Shown: one piece after another, positions 26,427 to 34,943 of the stretch
Position numbering within the stretch: position 1 is the first letter of the stretch
How the letters are laid out: every line of letters begins with the position of its first letter
From: Clostridiales bacterium
GTDB taxonomy: Bacteria > Bacillota > Clostridia > Saccharofermentanales > Saccharofermentanaceae
DNA: 64,000 nt
Direction: 5' to 3'
Assembly: GCA_017478485.1 (NCBI GenBank)
Contig: JAFVDI010000003.1
Span: forward strand, 186,001 to 250,000
Position numbers and translations under genes: made by a program
The notes under the pieces: generated by a model
Seen by the model: only the letters and a program-made list of their open reading frames with translations
What the model was told of the DNA's origin: nothing
Database searches by the model: none

Positions 26427-27236
26427 ATGCCGGTAATTTTAATGAAGCAGCTGCTTGAAGCAGGCGTTCACTTTGGTCACCAGACACGTCGCTGGAACCC
26501 TAAGATGTCTGAGTACATCTTCACAGAGCGCAACTCCATCCACATCATCGATCTGCAGAAGACAGTCAAGAAGGTTGACGACGCTTACGCTGCAATGAGA
26601 GAGCTCGCTGAGAAGGGTGATATCCTTTTCGTCGGTACAAAGAAGCAGGCTCAGGATTCCATCAAGGAAGAAGCTCAGCGTTGCGGTCAGTTCTATGTTA
26701 ACTACAGATGGCTCGGCGGTACTCTCACAAACTTCGTTACGATCAAGAAGAGAGTTGCACGTCTTGAGGAGCTCCGCAGAATGGAGCAGGATGGTTCTTT
26801 CGACATCCGTACAAAGAAGGAAGTTGCTAAGCTCAAGCTCGAGATGACAAAGCTCGATCTCAACCTCGGCGGTATCGTCGGAATGAACAAGCTCCCTGCA
26901 GCACTTTTCATCGTTGATACAAAGAAAGAGCACAATGCAGTTGCAGAAGCAAGAAGACTTGGTATCCCGATCATTGCTATCGTTGATACAAACTGCGATC
27001 CTGATGAAGTTGATTACGTTATCCCCGGTAACGACGACGCTATCCGTGCAGTTAAGCTCATCACAGCTAAGATGGCTGACGCAGTTATCGAGGCTCATCA
27101 GGGTGAGGATGCTACTTCTGAGGGCATGATCGTTGACAATGCACAGGCTGCTGCAGAGACAGCTGAAGTTGCTGAAGAGCAGGCAGCTGAAGAAGCAGGC
27201 GAGAAGAGCATGGAAGAAATCGCTTCCGAGTCATAA
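26427..27236 (+). CDS. rpsB: 30S ribosomal protein S2
   Basis: Small-subunit ribosomal protein of 269 aa. Starts [20 protein letters not shown], with [11 protein letters not shown] and [13 protein letters not shown] motifs, and the usual [26 protein letters not shown] segment. A Glu/Ala-rich extension of about 35 residues follows the conserved core. Strong AGGAGGA site. Codons are strongly biased. It opens the rpsB-tsf unit. Confidence 0.98.
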   Translation: MPVILMKQLLEAGVHFGHQTRRWNPKMSEYIFTERNSIHIIDLQKTVKKVDDAYAAMRELAEKGDILFVGTKKQAQDSIKEEAQRCGQFYVNYRWLGGTLTNFVTIKKRVARLEELRRMEQDGSFDIRTKKEVAKLKLEMTKLDLNLGGIVGMNKLPAALFIVDTKKEHNAVAEARRLGIPIIAIVDTNCDPDEVDYVIPGNDDAIRAVKLITAKMADAVIEAHQGEDATSEGMIVDNAQAAAETAEVAEEQAAEEAGEKSMEEIASES

Positions 27237-27257
27237 TTGATAGAAGGAGATACACAC

Positions 27258-28196
27258 ATGGCTATTAGTGCACAACAGGTTAAGGAACTCCGTGATCTGA
27301 CAGATTGCGGCATTATGGACTGCAAGAAGGCACTTATCGAGTGCGACGGTGACATCGAGAAGGCTAAGGGCTGGCTCCGTGAAAAGGGTATGGCTAAGGC
27401 TGACAAGAAGTCTTCCAGAGTTGCTGCTGAAGGTGCAGTTATCGCTAAGATCGCTGACGATCAGAAGAGCGGTGTCCTCGTTGAGATCAATGTTGAGACA
27501 GACTTCGCTGCCAACACAGACAACTTCAAGAGCTTCTGCGATACAGTAGTTTCACACATTATCGAGAAAAAGCCTGCTTCTGTTGAAGAGCTTATGGCTC
27601 AGCCTCTTGCAAGCGATCCTTCTAAGACAGTTGAGCTCTTCCAGAAGGAAGCTATCGCAAACATTGGTGAGAATACTTCCATCAGAAGATTCGTAGTTTA
27701 TGAGAACACAGGTGTTGGCGCTGTTACAGCTTACATCCACATGGGCGGTAAGGTCGGCGTTTTCTCCGAGATCTGTGTTGGTGATGATTCCGTTATCACA
27801 AAGCCTGAGTTCGCTGAGTTTGCTAAGAACATCAACATGCAGATCGCAGCTTCAAGACCCGGTTGGGTTAACGAGTCTGATGTTCCCCAGGATGAGCTCG
27901 ACAAGGAGACAGAGATCCTTAAGAACAAGGCTCTCGAAGAGGGCAAGCCTGAGAAGATCGTCATGGAGAGGATCATCCCCGGCCAGATCAAGAACTTCTA
28001 CAAGATGAACTGCCTGGTTGATCAGGAGTACATCAAGGACGAGGATCTTACTGTTAAGCAGTACATCGACAAAGCAGCTAAGGAGCTCGGCACAGAGCTT
28101 GCTGTTGTCCGCTTCACACGTTTCACACTCGGTGAGGGTATCGAGAAGAAGCAGGACGATTTTGCTGAGGAAGTAAGAAAGCAGGCTGGCCTGTAA
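27258..28196 (+). CDS. tsf: Elongation factor Ts
   Basis: Nucleotide exchange factor for EF-Tu, 312 aa. The N-terminal UBA-like domain holds VKELRDLTDCGIMDCKKALIEC (usually TGAGMMDCKKAL; the Gly-Ala-Gly is replaced by DCGI), followed by the VEINVETDFAAN motif that contacts EF-Tu. The frame opens at 27237, but the ATG at 27258 after AAGGAGA is the natural start. Cotranscribed with rpsB; the transcript ends at 28226-28254. Confidence 0.97.
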   Translation: MAISAQQVKELRDLTDCGIMDCKKALIECDGDIEKAKGWLREKGMAKADKKSSRVAAEGAVIAKIADDQKSGVLVEINVETDFAANTDNFKSFCDTVVSHIIEKKPASVEELMAQPLASDPSKTVELFQKEAIANIGENTSIRRFVVYENTGVGAVTAYIHMGGKVGVFSEICVGDDSVITKPEFAEFAKNINMQIAASRPGWVNESDVPQDELDKETEILKNKALEEGKPEKIVMERIIPGQIKNFYKMNCLVDQEYIKDEDLTVKQYIDKAAKELGTELAVVRFTRFTLGEGIEKKQDDFAEEVRKQAGL

Positions 28197-28225
28197 TCCC
28201 TTCCAATTAAGGATTGTTGCTTAAG

Positions 28226-28254
28226 GACCGCGCTTCAATGCGCGGTCTTTTTTT
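28226..28254 (+). terminator. Rho-independent terminator after tsf
   Basis: GACCGCGC pairs with GCGCGGTC (8 bp, six-base loop) followed by seven T residues. Confidence 0.93.
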
Positions 28255-28286
28255 GTTCCGTTCTATATTAAAAGAATAAAAAGGTC

Positions 28287-28315
28287 TTCAACATTCATTC
28301 CAATACTGTTAAAAT
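28287..28315 (+). promoter_or_regulatory. Promoter for the pyrH-to-priA gene block
   Basis: TTCAAC (28287-28292), an exact 17-base spacer and TAAAAT (28310-28315), 34 bases before the pyrH ATG. Separates pyrH from rpsB-tsf, which ends at a terminator just upstream. Confidence 0.6.
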
Positions 28316-28349
28316 TTATTGAAACAATAGATGGGAGCGTTAGTGTTAC

Positions 28350-29057
28350 ATGAGCGAGAAGAAATATAACCGTGTGCTTCTTAAGATATCCGGTGAAGCA
28401 TTGGCAGGTGAGGCAAAACTCGGCATCAACGACGAGGTCCTCAAGGAGATCTCCAGGAACATAAAGGCGGTTGCTGACCTGGGAGTTCAGGTCGCGATCG
28501 TAGTCGGTGGAGGAAACTTCTGGAGAGGAAGATCCTCGGAGAAGATGGACAGAGTTACGGCAGATCACATGGGAATGCTTGCAACACTCATGAACTCGCT
28601 TGCACTTTCCGATGCTCTTGAGCAGCAGGGTGCGGTAACCAGAGTCCTTTCTGCCATCGAAGTCAGACAGATGGCTGAGCCTTATATCAGGAAGAGGGCC
28701 GTAAGACACCTTGAGAAGGGAAGGATCGTAATCTTCGCCTGCGGAACGGGCAACCCTTATTTCTCAACAGATACAGGTGCTGCGCTCCGTGCGACCGAGA
28801 TCGGCGCAGATATTTTCCTCAAGGCTACCATGGTCGACGGCGTTTATGATAAGGATCCTCATCTTTATCCGGATGCCAAGAAGTACGACAAGGTTTCCCA
28901 CGATGAAGTCTTAAGACTCAACCTCAAGGTCATGGATGCAACCGCAGCAGCGCTTTGCAGGGACAACCACACCAAGATCCTTGTTTTCTCGATGCAGGAT
29001 CCCGAGAATATCGTCAGGATCGCAAGGGGCGAAGAGCTTGGAACTATCGTTGAATAA
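28350..29057 (+). CDS. pyrH: Uridylate kinase
   Basis: Bacterial hexameric UMP kinase of the amino-acid kinase fold, 235 aa. Motifs [37 protein letters not shown] and [20 protein letters not shown] are all present. GTP activation and UTP inhibition are known for the family. First gene of the long pyrH-frr-uppS-cdsA-dxr-rseP-ispG-polC-priA series. Confidence 0.97.
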   Translation: MSEKKYNRVLLKISGEALAGEAKLGINDEVLKEISRNIKAVADLGVQVAIVVGGGNFWRGRSSEKMDRVTADHMGMLATLMNSLALSDALEQQGAVTRVLSAIEVRQMAEPYIRKRAVRHLEKGRIVIFACGTGNPYFSTDTGAALRATEIGADIFLKATMVDGVYDKDPHLYPDAKKYDKVSHDEVLRLNLKVMDATAAALCRDNHTKILVFSMQDPENIVRIARGEELGTIVE

Positions 29058-29096
29058 TAAAAATATAAATTTGCACAAGTAAAGGAGATGAATGGT

Positions 29097-29669
29097 ATGG
29101 CAATGATCGAGATCACTCAGAAGGATTATGATGAAGTTGAAGCTAAGATGAGGAAGAATATCGAAAACCTCCAGGAGAACCTCAACACTATCCGTGCCGG
29201 ACGCGCAAATCCGCATGTTTTGGATAAGATCCTCGTTGATTATTATGGAACACCGTCTCCTCTTAACAATGTAGCCAACATTCAGGTACCTGAGGCAAGG
29301 ATGATCACACTCCAGCCTTGGGAGCCCAAGATGCTCAAGGAGATCGAGCGTGCGCTCCAGGCTTCAGATCTCGGAATTAATCCTACTAACGACGGTAAGA
29401 TCATCAGACTCGTTTTCCCTATGCTCACAGAGGAGAGACGTAAGGAACTCGTTAAGCAGGTTAAGGTTTACGGAGACGAGACAAAGGTCGTAATCCGTAA
29501 TGCACGCCGTGACTTCATCGATAAGATGCGTGCGGCTAACAAGAAGAAGGAACTTACCGAAGATTCCCTCAAGGAATACGAGGAGAAGGTCCAGAAGATC
29601 ACAGACAAGTTTACTGCTGAAGTAGATACTGTCTGCGACAAGAAAAATAAGGAATTGATGGAAATCTGA
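29097..29669 (+). CDS. frr: Ribosome recycling factor
   Basis: Splits post-termination ribosomes together with EF-G. 190 aa with NIRAGRANPHVLDKI-type motif (NTIRAGRANPHVLDKI), PWEPKMLKEIERAL and RDFIDKMRAANKKKELTEDS. An ATG at 29088 is directly next to the AAAGGAG site, too close for use; the ATG at 29097, nine bases downstream, is the better start. Lies 39 bases after pyrH. Confidence 0.96.
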   Translation: MAMIEITQKDYDEVEAKMRKNIENLQENLNTIRAGRANPHVLDKILVDYYGTPSPLNNVANIQVPEARMITLQPWEPKMLKEIERALQASDLGINPTNDGKIIRLVFPMLTEERRKELVKQVKVYGDETKVVIRNARRDFIDKMRAANKKKELTEDSLKEYEEKVQKITDKFTAEVDTVCDKKNKELMEI

Positions 29670-29673
29670 TCAG

Positions 29674-30453
29674 GTGGCATCAAGATCTAAAAAGACTATA
29701 AAGACTTACGACACCGCGGGCCTTAAGGTCCCGGTGTCTTTGGGTGTAATAATGGACGGCAACGGAAGATGGGCCAAGAAGAGGCTCCTTCCGAGAAGTG
29801 CCGGACACCGTGCAGGCGCAGAGAACCTCAAAGAGCTCTGCCGCAACTGCGGCAATTACGGCGTCAAATATCTTACCGTTTACGCCTTTTCGACAGAGAA
29901 CTGGTCCAGGCCCGAGAACGAGGTAAGCCAGCTCATGAAACTGTTTGTCGAGTTTTTCGAAAAGTATGACCCGGAACTCGAACAGGAAGGCATAAGGGTA
30001 AGATTCACAGGCGACATCGCATCTCTTCCCGAAGACTTGCAGCGCGTTTGCCGCGAGGGTGAGGAGAGGTCAAAGCACAGACCCAAGATGCAGCTTATCG
30101 TTGCATTCAATTACGGTGGCAGGAGAGAGCTCGTATATGCCGCAAGAAGACTCGCCGAGCAGGTCAGAAAAGGCGAGATCGATCCTTCGGACATTACCGA
30201 GGAATCTATAAGTTCAAATCTTTATCTGCCTGATGTACCCGATCCGGAGCTGATCATAAGACCGAGCGGGGAGATGAGGCTTTCAAATTTTCTTCTCTGG
30301 GAGAGCGCTTATTCCGAATTGTGGGTATCAGATACACTCTGGCCCGATTTCGGCTATGAAGAGCTGACGCAGGCTTTCAGAGATTATGCCGGACGTGACA
30401 GGCGTTTCGGCGGACTTTCTGCGAAAGATTCCGATGAAGGTGACAAGAAGTAA
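29674..30453 (+). CDS. uppS: Isoprenyl transferase (undecaprenyl diphosphate synthase)
   Basis: Makes the C55 lipid carrier for cell wall synthesis from farnesyl diphosphate and IPP. The motif IMDGNGRWAKKRLLPRSAGH with the catalytic Asp is at about residues 27-46; FSTENWSRP and RPSGEMRLSNFLLW with SELWVSDTLWPDF are also conserved. 259 aa, starting with GTG five bases after frr. The stop overlaps the cdsA start by one base (TAATG). Confidence 0.96.
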   Translation: MASRSKKTIKTYDTAGLKVPVSLGVIMDGNGRWAKKRLLPRSAGHRAGAENLKELCRNCGNYGVKYLTVYAFSTENWSRPENEVSQLMKLFVEFFEKYDPELEQEGIRVRFTGDIASLPEDLQRVCREGEERSKHRPKMQLIVAFNYGGRRELVYAARRLAEQVRKGEIDPSDITEESISSNLYLPDVPDPELIIRPSGEMRLSNFLLWESAYSELWVSDTLWPDFGYEELTQAFRDYAGRDRRFGGLSAKDSDEGDKK

Positions 30454-31328
30454 TGAAACAGAGAGTAATAACAGGCGTGATCTTTGCGGTCCTGTTCGCA
30501 GCATTTTTCCTTCCGGCATTCTGGTTCCCGATAACTGCCGTTATCATGTCTTTGATAGTCGGCTCATTTGTAGTTTATGAATTGATCAAAGCCTTAAAGA
30601 ACGGAAAATACGATCCTTCCACTTCGCTTATCGTAACAGGCTGTGCTCTGGCACTTATCGTCCTTGCCGGAAGCTTTTTCCTCAGGGTTTCGGCCGAGAA
30701 TGCGCTTGCTGTCTATGTCATGGTCATCGGGATGTTCACGCTTGCATGCGGAATACTGATCCCCGTTGCCAGAAAAGACGATACCAGGGCTTTGGAGAAC
30801 GGCATCGCAACGGGAGGTACGATCTTCTATGTTACATTCCCGCTGTTCTGCCTGGATGCTGCAATGCTGCTCCTGCCTGAAGGTTCCAACGGCTGGTATT
30901 TCATGCTGATCGGACTGGTTGCACCCTGGATATCGGATGTTTTCGCTTACCTGGTCGGAGTTACGATGGGCAAGCATAAGATCGTTCCCCATATCTCGCC
31001 TAAGAAGACATGGGAAGGCTGCATCGGTGGCGCTGTTTTCTGCGCACTGGCCGTAATGCTCTATTCGGTCTTCGTCATTTTCAAGGTTGAACATATAGGC
31101 ATGGATCTTACTGCGTTTGCCGTCATGACGTTCATCATGGGACTTCTGGTTTCCGTCATGAGTCAGCTTGGCGACTGGTTTGCATCTGTAATCAAGAGAC
31201 ATGTCGGCATCAAGGATTACGGAAATATCTTCCCGGGTCACGGAGGAATGCTCGACAGATTCGACAGCACATTCTTCACGATGCCGATCGGACTTCTTCT
31301 GGCGATAATAGCCAAGAACATTTTCTAA
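30453..31328 (+). CDS. cdsA: Phosphatidate cytidylyltransferase
   Basis: Integral membrane enzyme forming CDP-diacylglycerol from phosphatidate and CTP. 291 aa with about eight hydrophobic helices and the C-terminal signature SQLGDWFASVIKRHVGIKDYGNIFPGHGGMLDRFDS (split: LGDWFASVIKR and HGGMLDRFDS), plus SPKKTWEG in the loop. Start overlaps uppS by one base. Confidence 0.95.
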   Translation: MKQRVITGVIFAVLFAAFFLPAFWFPITAVIMSLIVGSFVVYELIKALKNGKYDPSTSLIVTGCALALIVLAGSFFLRVSAENALAVYVMVIGMFTLACGILIPVARKDDTRALENGIATGGTIFYVTFPLFCLDAAMLLLPEGSNGWYFMLIGLVAPWISDVFAYLVGVTMGKHKIVPHISPKKTWEGCIGGAVFCALAVMLYSVFVIFKVEHIGMDLTAFAVMTFIMGLLVSVMSQLGDWFASVIKRHVGIKDYGNIFPGHGGMLDRFDSTFFTMPIGLLLAIIAKNIF

Positions 31329-31340
31329 AGGGGTAGATAA

Positions 31341-32510
31341 ATGCGCCGTTTGTCCATTCTTGGGTCCACAGGTTCCATAGGGCAGCAGACACTTGAAGTC
31401 TGCCGTAAAGCACCGGCTGATTTTACCGTTGAGGGACTTTCCTGCGGATCAGATACAGATACTCTTTATGAGCAGATAAAAGAATTCAATCCTAAGGCAG
31501 CTGCTGTAAGCAATCCCGAAAAAGGTGCAGAGCTTGCCAAGAGGCTTAAGGAAGAAGGGATCAAGACCGAGATCTATACGGGTCCCGATGCAAGCTCTGT
31601 TGTTGCAGAACTTTCTTCCTGTGATACCGTGGTCGGCGCTATCGTCGGATTTGCAGGGCTTAAGCCTGTCTATCACGCCATAAAGGCAGGCAAGACGATC
31701 GCTCTTGCCAACAAGGAAACGCTCGTATCCGGCGGCGATTTCATCATGCCGCTCGCAAAGGAAAAAGGCGTCGACATCCTTCCCGTAGACAGTGAGCATT
31801 CCGCGATCTGGCAGTGCCTCAGGAACGGCGACGAAAAGAATCTCGACCGCATTCTGATAACAGCTTCCGGAGGACCTTTCCGCGGAAAGAAAAGGGAAGA
31901 CCTTCTCGATGTTACATGTGAAAAAGCTCTTGCGCATCCCACATGGAAGATGGGCGGCAAGATAACCATAGATTCTGCGACCATGATGAACAAAGGCCTT
32001 GAGATTATCGAGGCTCACCATCTTTTCGGTGTCGATGCAGACAGGATAGATGTCGTTGTTCACCCGCAGAGTGTTGTTCATTCAATGGTCCGTCTGAAGG
32101 ACGGATCCGTTCTTGCCCAGATGGGACGGCCTTCCATGATCCTTCCCATCCTTGTGGCGCTTTACTATCCGGAAAGAGGTCCGGCCGTAACGAGGCCATT
32201 TGATCCGTTTGAAGCCGGTTGCAATAACCTTACTTTTGAAAAGTGCGATACCGGTGTGTTCCGCCTTGTCGGCCTTGCTTATGAAGTCGGCAAAAAGGGA
32301 GGACTTCTTCCCGCTGTCATGAATGCGGCCAACGAGACCGCGGTCATGGCTTTCCTGGACGGAAAGATCGGTTTCCTGGATATAGAAAAGACAGTATATG
32401 AAGTTTGTGATATGTTCGCCGGCCTGTCAGGGCAAAAGGCAGATATCGAATCTGTTACCGGGGCAGACAGCGAAGCCAGAATTAAAGCTTTAGAGATATT
32501 GAGGAAATAA
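31341..32510 (+). CDS. dxr: 1-deoxy-D-xylulose 5-phosphate reductoisomerase
   Basis: Second step of the MEP pathway, giving 2-C-methylerythritol 4-phosphate with NADPH; target of fosmidomycin. 389 aa. NADPH-binding ILGSTGSIGQQTLEV at the start, ALANKETLVSGG, the metal-binding PVDSEHSAIWQ, and the TASGGPFRGK and HPTWKMGGKITIDSATMMNKGLE-type segments (HPTWKMGGKITIDSATM) are all present. Good AAGGGG site before the ATG. Confidence 0.97.
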   Translation: MRRLSILGSTGSIGQQTLEVCRKAPADFTVEGLSCGSDTDTLYEQIKEFNPKAAAVSNPEKGAELAKRLKEEGIKTEIYTGPDASSVVAELSSCDTVVGAIVGFAGLKPVYHAIKAGKTIALANKETLVSGGDFIMPLAKEKGVDILPVDSEHSAIWQCLRNGDEKNLDRILITASGGPFRGKKREDLLDVTCEKALAHPTWKMGGKITIDSATMMNKGLEIIEAHHLFGVDADRIDVVVHPQSVVHSMVRLKDGSVLAQMGRPSMILPILVALYYPERGPAVTRPFDPFEAGCNNLTFEKCDTGVFRLVGLAYEVGKKGGLLPAVMNAANETAVMAFLDGKIGFLDIEKTVYEVCDMFAGLSGQKADIESVTGADSEARIKALEILRK

Positions 32511-32515
32511 CAGAC

Positions 32516-33853
32516 ATGAATGCATGGAGTGTAGTTGTAGTCATCATAATGCTCGGTGTGCTCGTAACGTGCCACGAGTTAGGTCATTTTTGGGTCGCAT
32601 GCCTTCTTAAGATAAAGGCTTTCGAGGTTTCGATCTTCGTAGGCCCGAGGCTTGTCCACTGGAAGCGCAAGGGAGTCGATTATTCGATAAGGCTCATTCC
32701 TTTGGGCGCATACGTAAGGTTTTCGGACATCGACGAGAACGGTGAAGCCGTCGTTAGCGATGATCCGCAGCTCTTGATCAACCAGCCAAGGTGGAAGAGG
32801 CTTCTGGTATCCCTTGCCGGACCTTTCATGAATTGCATTCTCGGAATAATGATCTTTTCGGTTCTTTACTGGGCAACCGGCTTTACGAGCCTTGATATCG
32901 GCACTGCTCCCGAAGGATCCCAGCTCTCTTCGCAGGAATATACCATAGGTGATACGATTACCGCCGTTAACGGGCACGCCGTCTATACGTATCTTGATTT
33001 CTACTATATGATGGACAATTCGGTTCCGAGGACCGAAAAGCTCACGGTAAGCCTTAAGTCCGCTGAGACCGGCAAGAAGTATGATGTCGTCATGACACCT
33101 GAACTCAAGACCAGACCGATGCTCGGAATAACCACTTACCGTACCGTTGATAATAAGTATCACGGATGGGAGGTCCTGAACGTCGACGAGAACCAGAATC
33201 AGGGAAAGCCTGTCTTGAAGGTCGGCGACTTCCTGACTCATGTTGACGGAAAAGCAGTCGCTGATGAGGACTTCACCGAGTTCCTCGAAAACTTAGGCGA
33301 AGGCGATACGATGAAGCTTTCTTTCGTCCGCAACGGCGAGAAGATGGAGAAGGAATGCATCAAGACTATGATCACGTATTCCAATGACCGCGGCCTCAGG
33401 CTCTTATCCTACAGAGCTGATAATCCGAAGAATGTTTTCCGCGCTTTCGGTTATGCGGCCAAGATCCCGATGTCGGTAATCATGTTGTCCGCTAAATCGA
33501 TCTCTGACGTATTTAAGGGCAAGGAAAAAGTTTACAATATGGTATCGGGACCCGTAGGAGTTACCACGGTCGTCAATGATGTCGTCGGCGATGTCGATGA
33601 TGACGTGGGTGAGAAGATATACATGCTGATCGTGATAAGCGGCATTATCTCTATCGGACTTACCTTCACGAACCTCCTTCCGATTCCGGGACTTGACGGA
33701 GTGCAGATCATTCTGATCGTCGTCGAGATGGTAATTGGCAGACGGCTTTCCAAGAAAGCCGAGAACGTGATCAATGTCGTGGGCTTTTTCCTGCTCATCG
33801 CACTTGTTATCTTCGCGTTCGCTTCAGACATAATCAGGATCCTTGTCGGATAA
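32516..33853 (+). CDS. rseP: Site-2 protease RseP
   Basis: Membrane zinc protease of 445 aa that cleaves within membrane helices, in many bacteria anti-sigma factors or signal peptides. The first helix carries HELGHF (His at about residues 22 and 26), followed by the PLGAYVRF beta segment, one or two PDZ domains (about 150-300, KVGDFLTHVDGKAVADEDF), and the C-terminal NLLPIPGLDGVQI motif with the third zinc ligand. Placed between dxr and ispG as in many Clostridia and Bacilli. Confidence 0.95.
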   Translation: MNAWSVVVVIIMLGVLVTCHELGHFWVACLLKIKAFEVSIFVGPRLVHWKRKGVDYSIRLIPLGAYVRFSDIDENGEAVVSDDPQLLINQPRWKRLLVSLAGPFMNCILGIMIFSVLYWATGFTSLDIGTAPEGSQLSSQEYTIGDTITAVNGHAVYTYLDFYYMMDNSVPRTEKLTVSLKSAETGKKYDVVMTPELKTRPMLGITTYRTVDNKYHGWEVLNVDENQNQGKPVLKVGDFLTHVDGKAVADEDFTEFLENLGEGDTMKLSFVRNGEKMEKECIKTMITYSNDRGLRLLSYRADNPKNVFRAFGYAAKIPMSVIMLSAKSISDVFKGKEKVYNMVSGPVGVTTVVNDVVGDVDDDVGEKIYMLIVISGIISIGLTFTNLLPIPGLDGVQIILIVVEMVIGRRLSKKAENVINVVGFFLLIALVIFAFASDIIRILVG

Positions 33854-33872
33854 CGGCAAAAGGAGAGAGGTA

Positions 33873-34943
33873 ATGACCAGACAGGTTTTGATCGGCGGTG
33901 TTGCGGTTGGCGGCGGCGCATCTGTAAAGATACAGTCTATGAACAACACGGATACCCGTGATGCTAAGGCTACGCTTGAGCAGATCGCCAGATTGAAGGA
34001 TGCCGGATGTGACATCACAAGAGTTGCTGTTCCTGACATGGAGGCAGCCGAAGCCCTGAAGGAAATAACCGCTAACTCACCTATTCCCGTAGTTGCGGAC
34101 ATTCATTTTGATTATAAGCTTGCTATCGCCTCAGCACAGAACGGAGCAGCCAAGATAAGGATCAATCCGGGCAACATCGGAGGTCCTGACAAGGTAAAGC
34201 TTGTTGCTGACTGCTGCAAGGAAAGAGGCCTTCCGATAAGAGTCGGAGTCAATTCCGGTTCTATCTCAAGGGAGATCCTTGCCAAGTATGGCGAAGTCAA
34301 CGCTGATGCCATGACGGAGAGCGCATTGGGCGCCGTAAAGCTCCTTGAGGACCAGGATTTCGATAACATTGTTATCTCGATCAAGTCTTCATCTCCCAAG
34401 CTCACCATAGAAACTTACAGGACACTGTCCAAGATGTGTGACTATCCGCTTCATCTGGGAGTCACCGAAGCCGGCACCGTAAAGGAAGGTACGATCAAAT
34501 CTGCAGTAGGCATCGGAACCCTTCTTGCCGAAGGTATCGGCGATACCATCAGGGTATCTCTGACAGGTGATCCCGTTGAAGAGGTTTATTGCGCCAAATC
34601 GATACTCAGAGCACTCGGCCTCCGTGACGAAGGCATAACTTTTATTTCCTGTCCCACATGCGGTAGGACGCAGGTACCGCTGATCGAACTTGCCGGAAAG
34701 ATAGAGGAGAAGATCTCCCGCTTGCCGTACAACCTTAAAGTAGCGGTCATGGGATGCGTCGTAAACGGCCCCGGAGAAGCAAGGGAATGTGACATCGGGC
34801 TTGCAGGCGGAAAGGACGAATTCCTTCTTTTCGAGAAAGGTGAACCCGTCCGTAAGATACCTGCGGAATCTGCTGTTGACGAATTTGTAAAGGAAGTAAT
34901 CAGAGTTGGAGAAGAAAGAAACAAAACTGACCGAACTGTTTGA
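33873..34943 (+). CDS. ispG: (E)-4-hydroxy-3-methylbut-2-enyl-diphosphate synthase
   Basis: Iron-sulfur enzyme converting MEcPP to HMBPP, the substrate of IspH. 356 aa. The N-terminal SVKIQSMNNTDTRD, RINPGNIG, and the cluster Cys residues in SCPTCGR and VMGCVVNGPGEA are conserved. The frame opens earlier (33843), overlapping rseP, but the ATG at 33873 after AGGAGAGAGG is the natural start. The end overlaps the proposed TTG start of polC by 38 bases. Confidence 0.96.
   Translation: MTRQVLIGGVAVGGGASVKIQSMNNTDTRDAKATLEQIARLKDAGCDITRVAVPDMEAAEALKEITANSPIPVVADIHFDYKLAIASAQNGAAKIRINPGNIGGPDKVKLVADCCKERGLPIRVGVNSGSISREILAKYGEVNADAMTESALGAVKLLEDQDFDNIVISIKSSSPKLTIETYRTLSKMCDYPLHLGVTEAGTVKEGTIKSAVGIGTLLAEGIGDTIRVSLTGDPVEEVYCAKSILRALGLRDEGITFISCPTCGRTQVPLIELAGKIEEKISRLPYNLKVAVMGCVVNGPGEARECDIGLAGGKDEFLLFEKGEPVRKIPAESAVDEFVKEVIRVGEERNKTDRTV

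Noticed and set aside
33843..33872. Longer IspG N-terminus from TTG at 33843
   Set aside because: It overlaps rseP and adds a charged tail unlike IspG; the ATG at 33873 has a good AGGAGAGAGG site.
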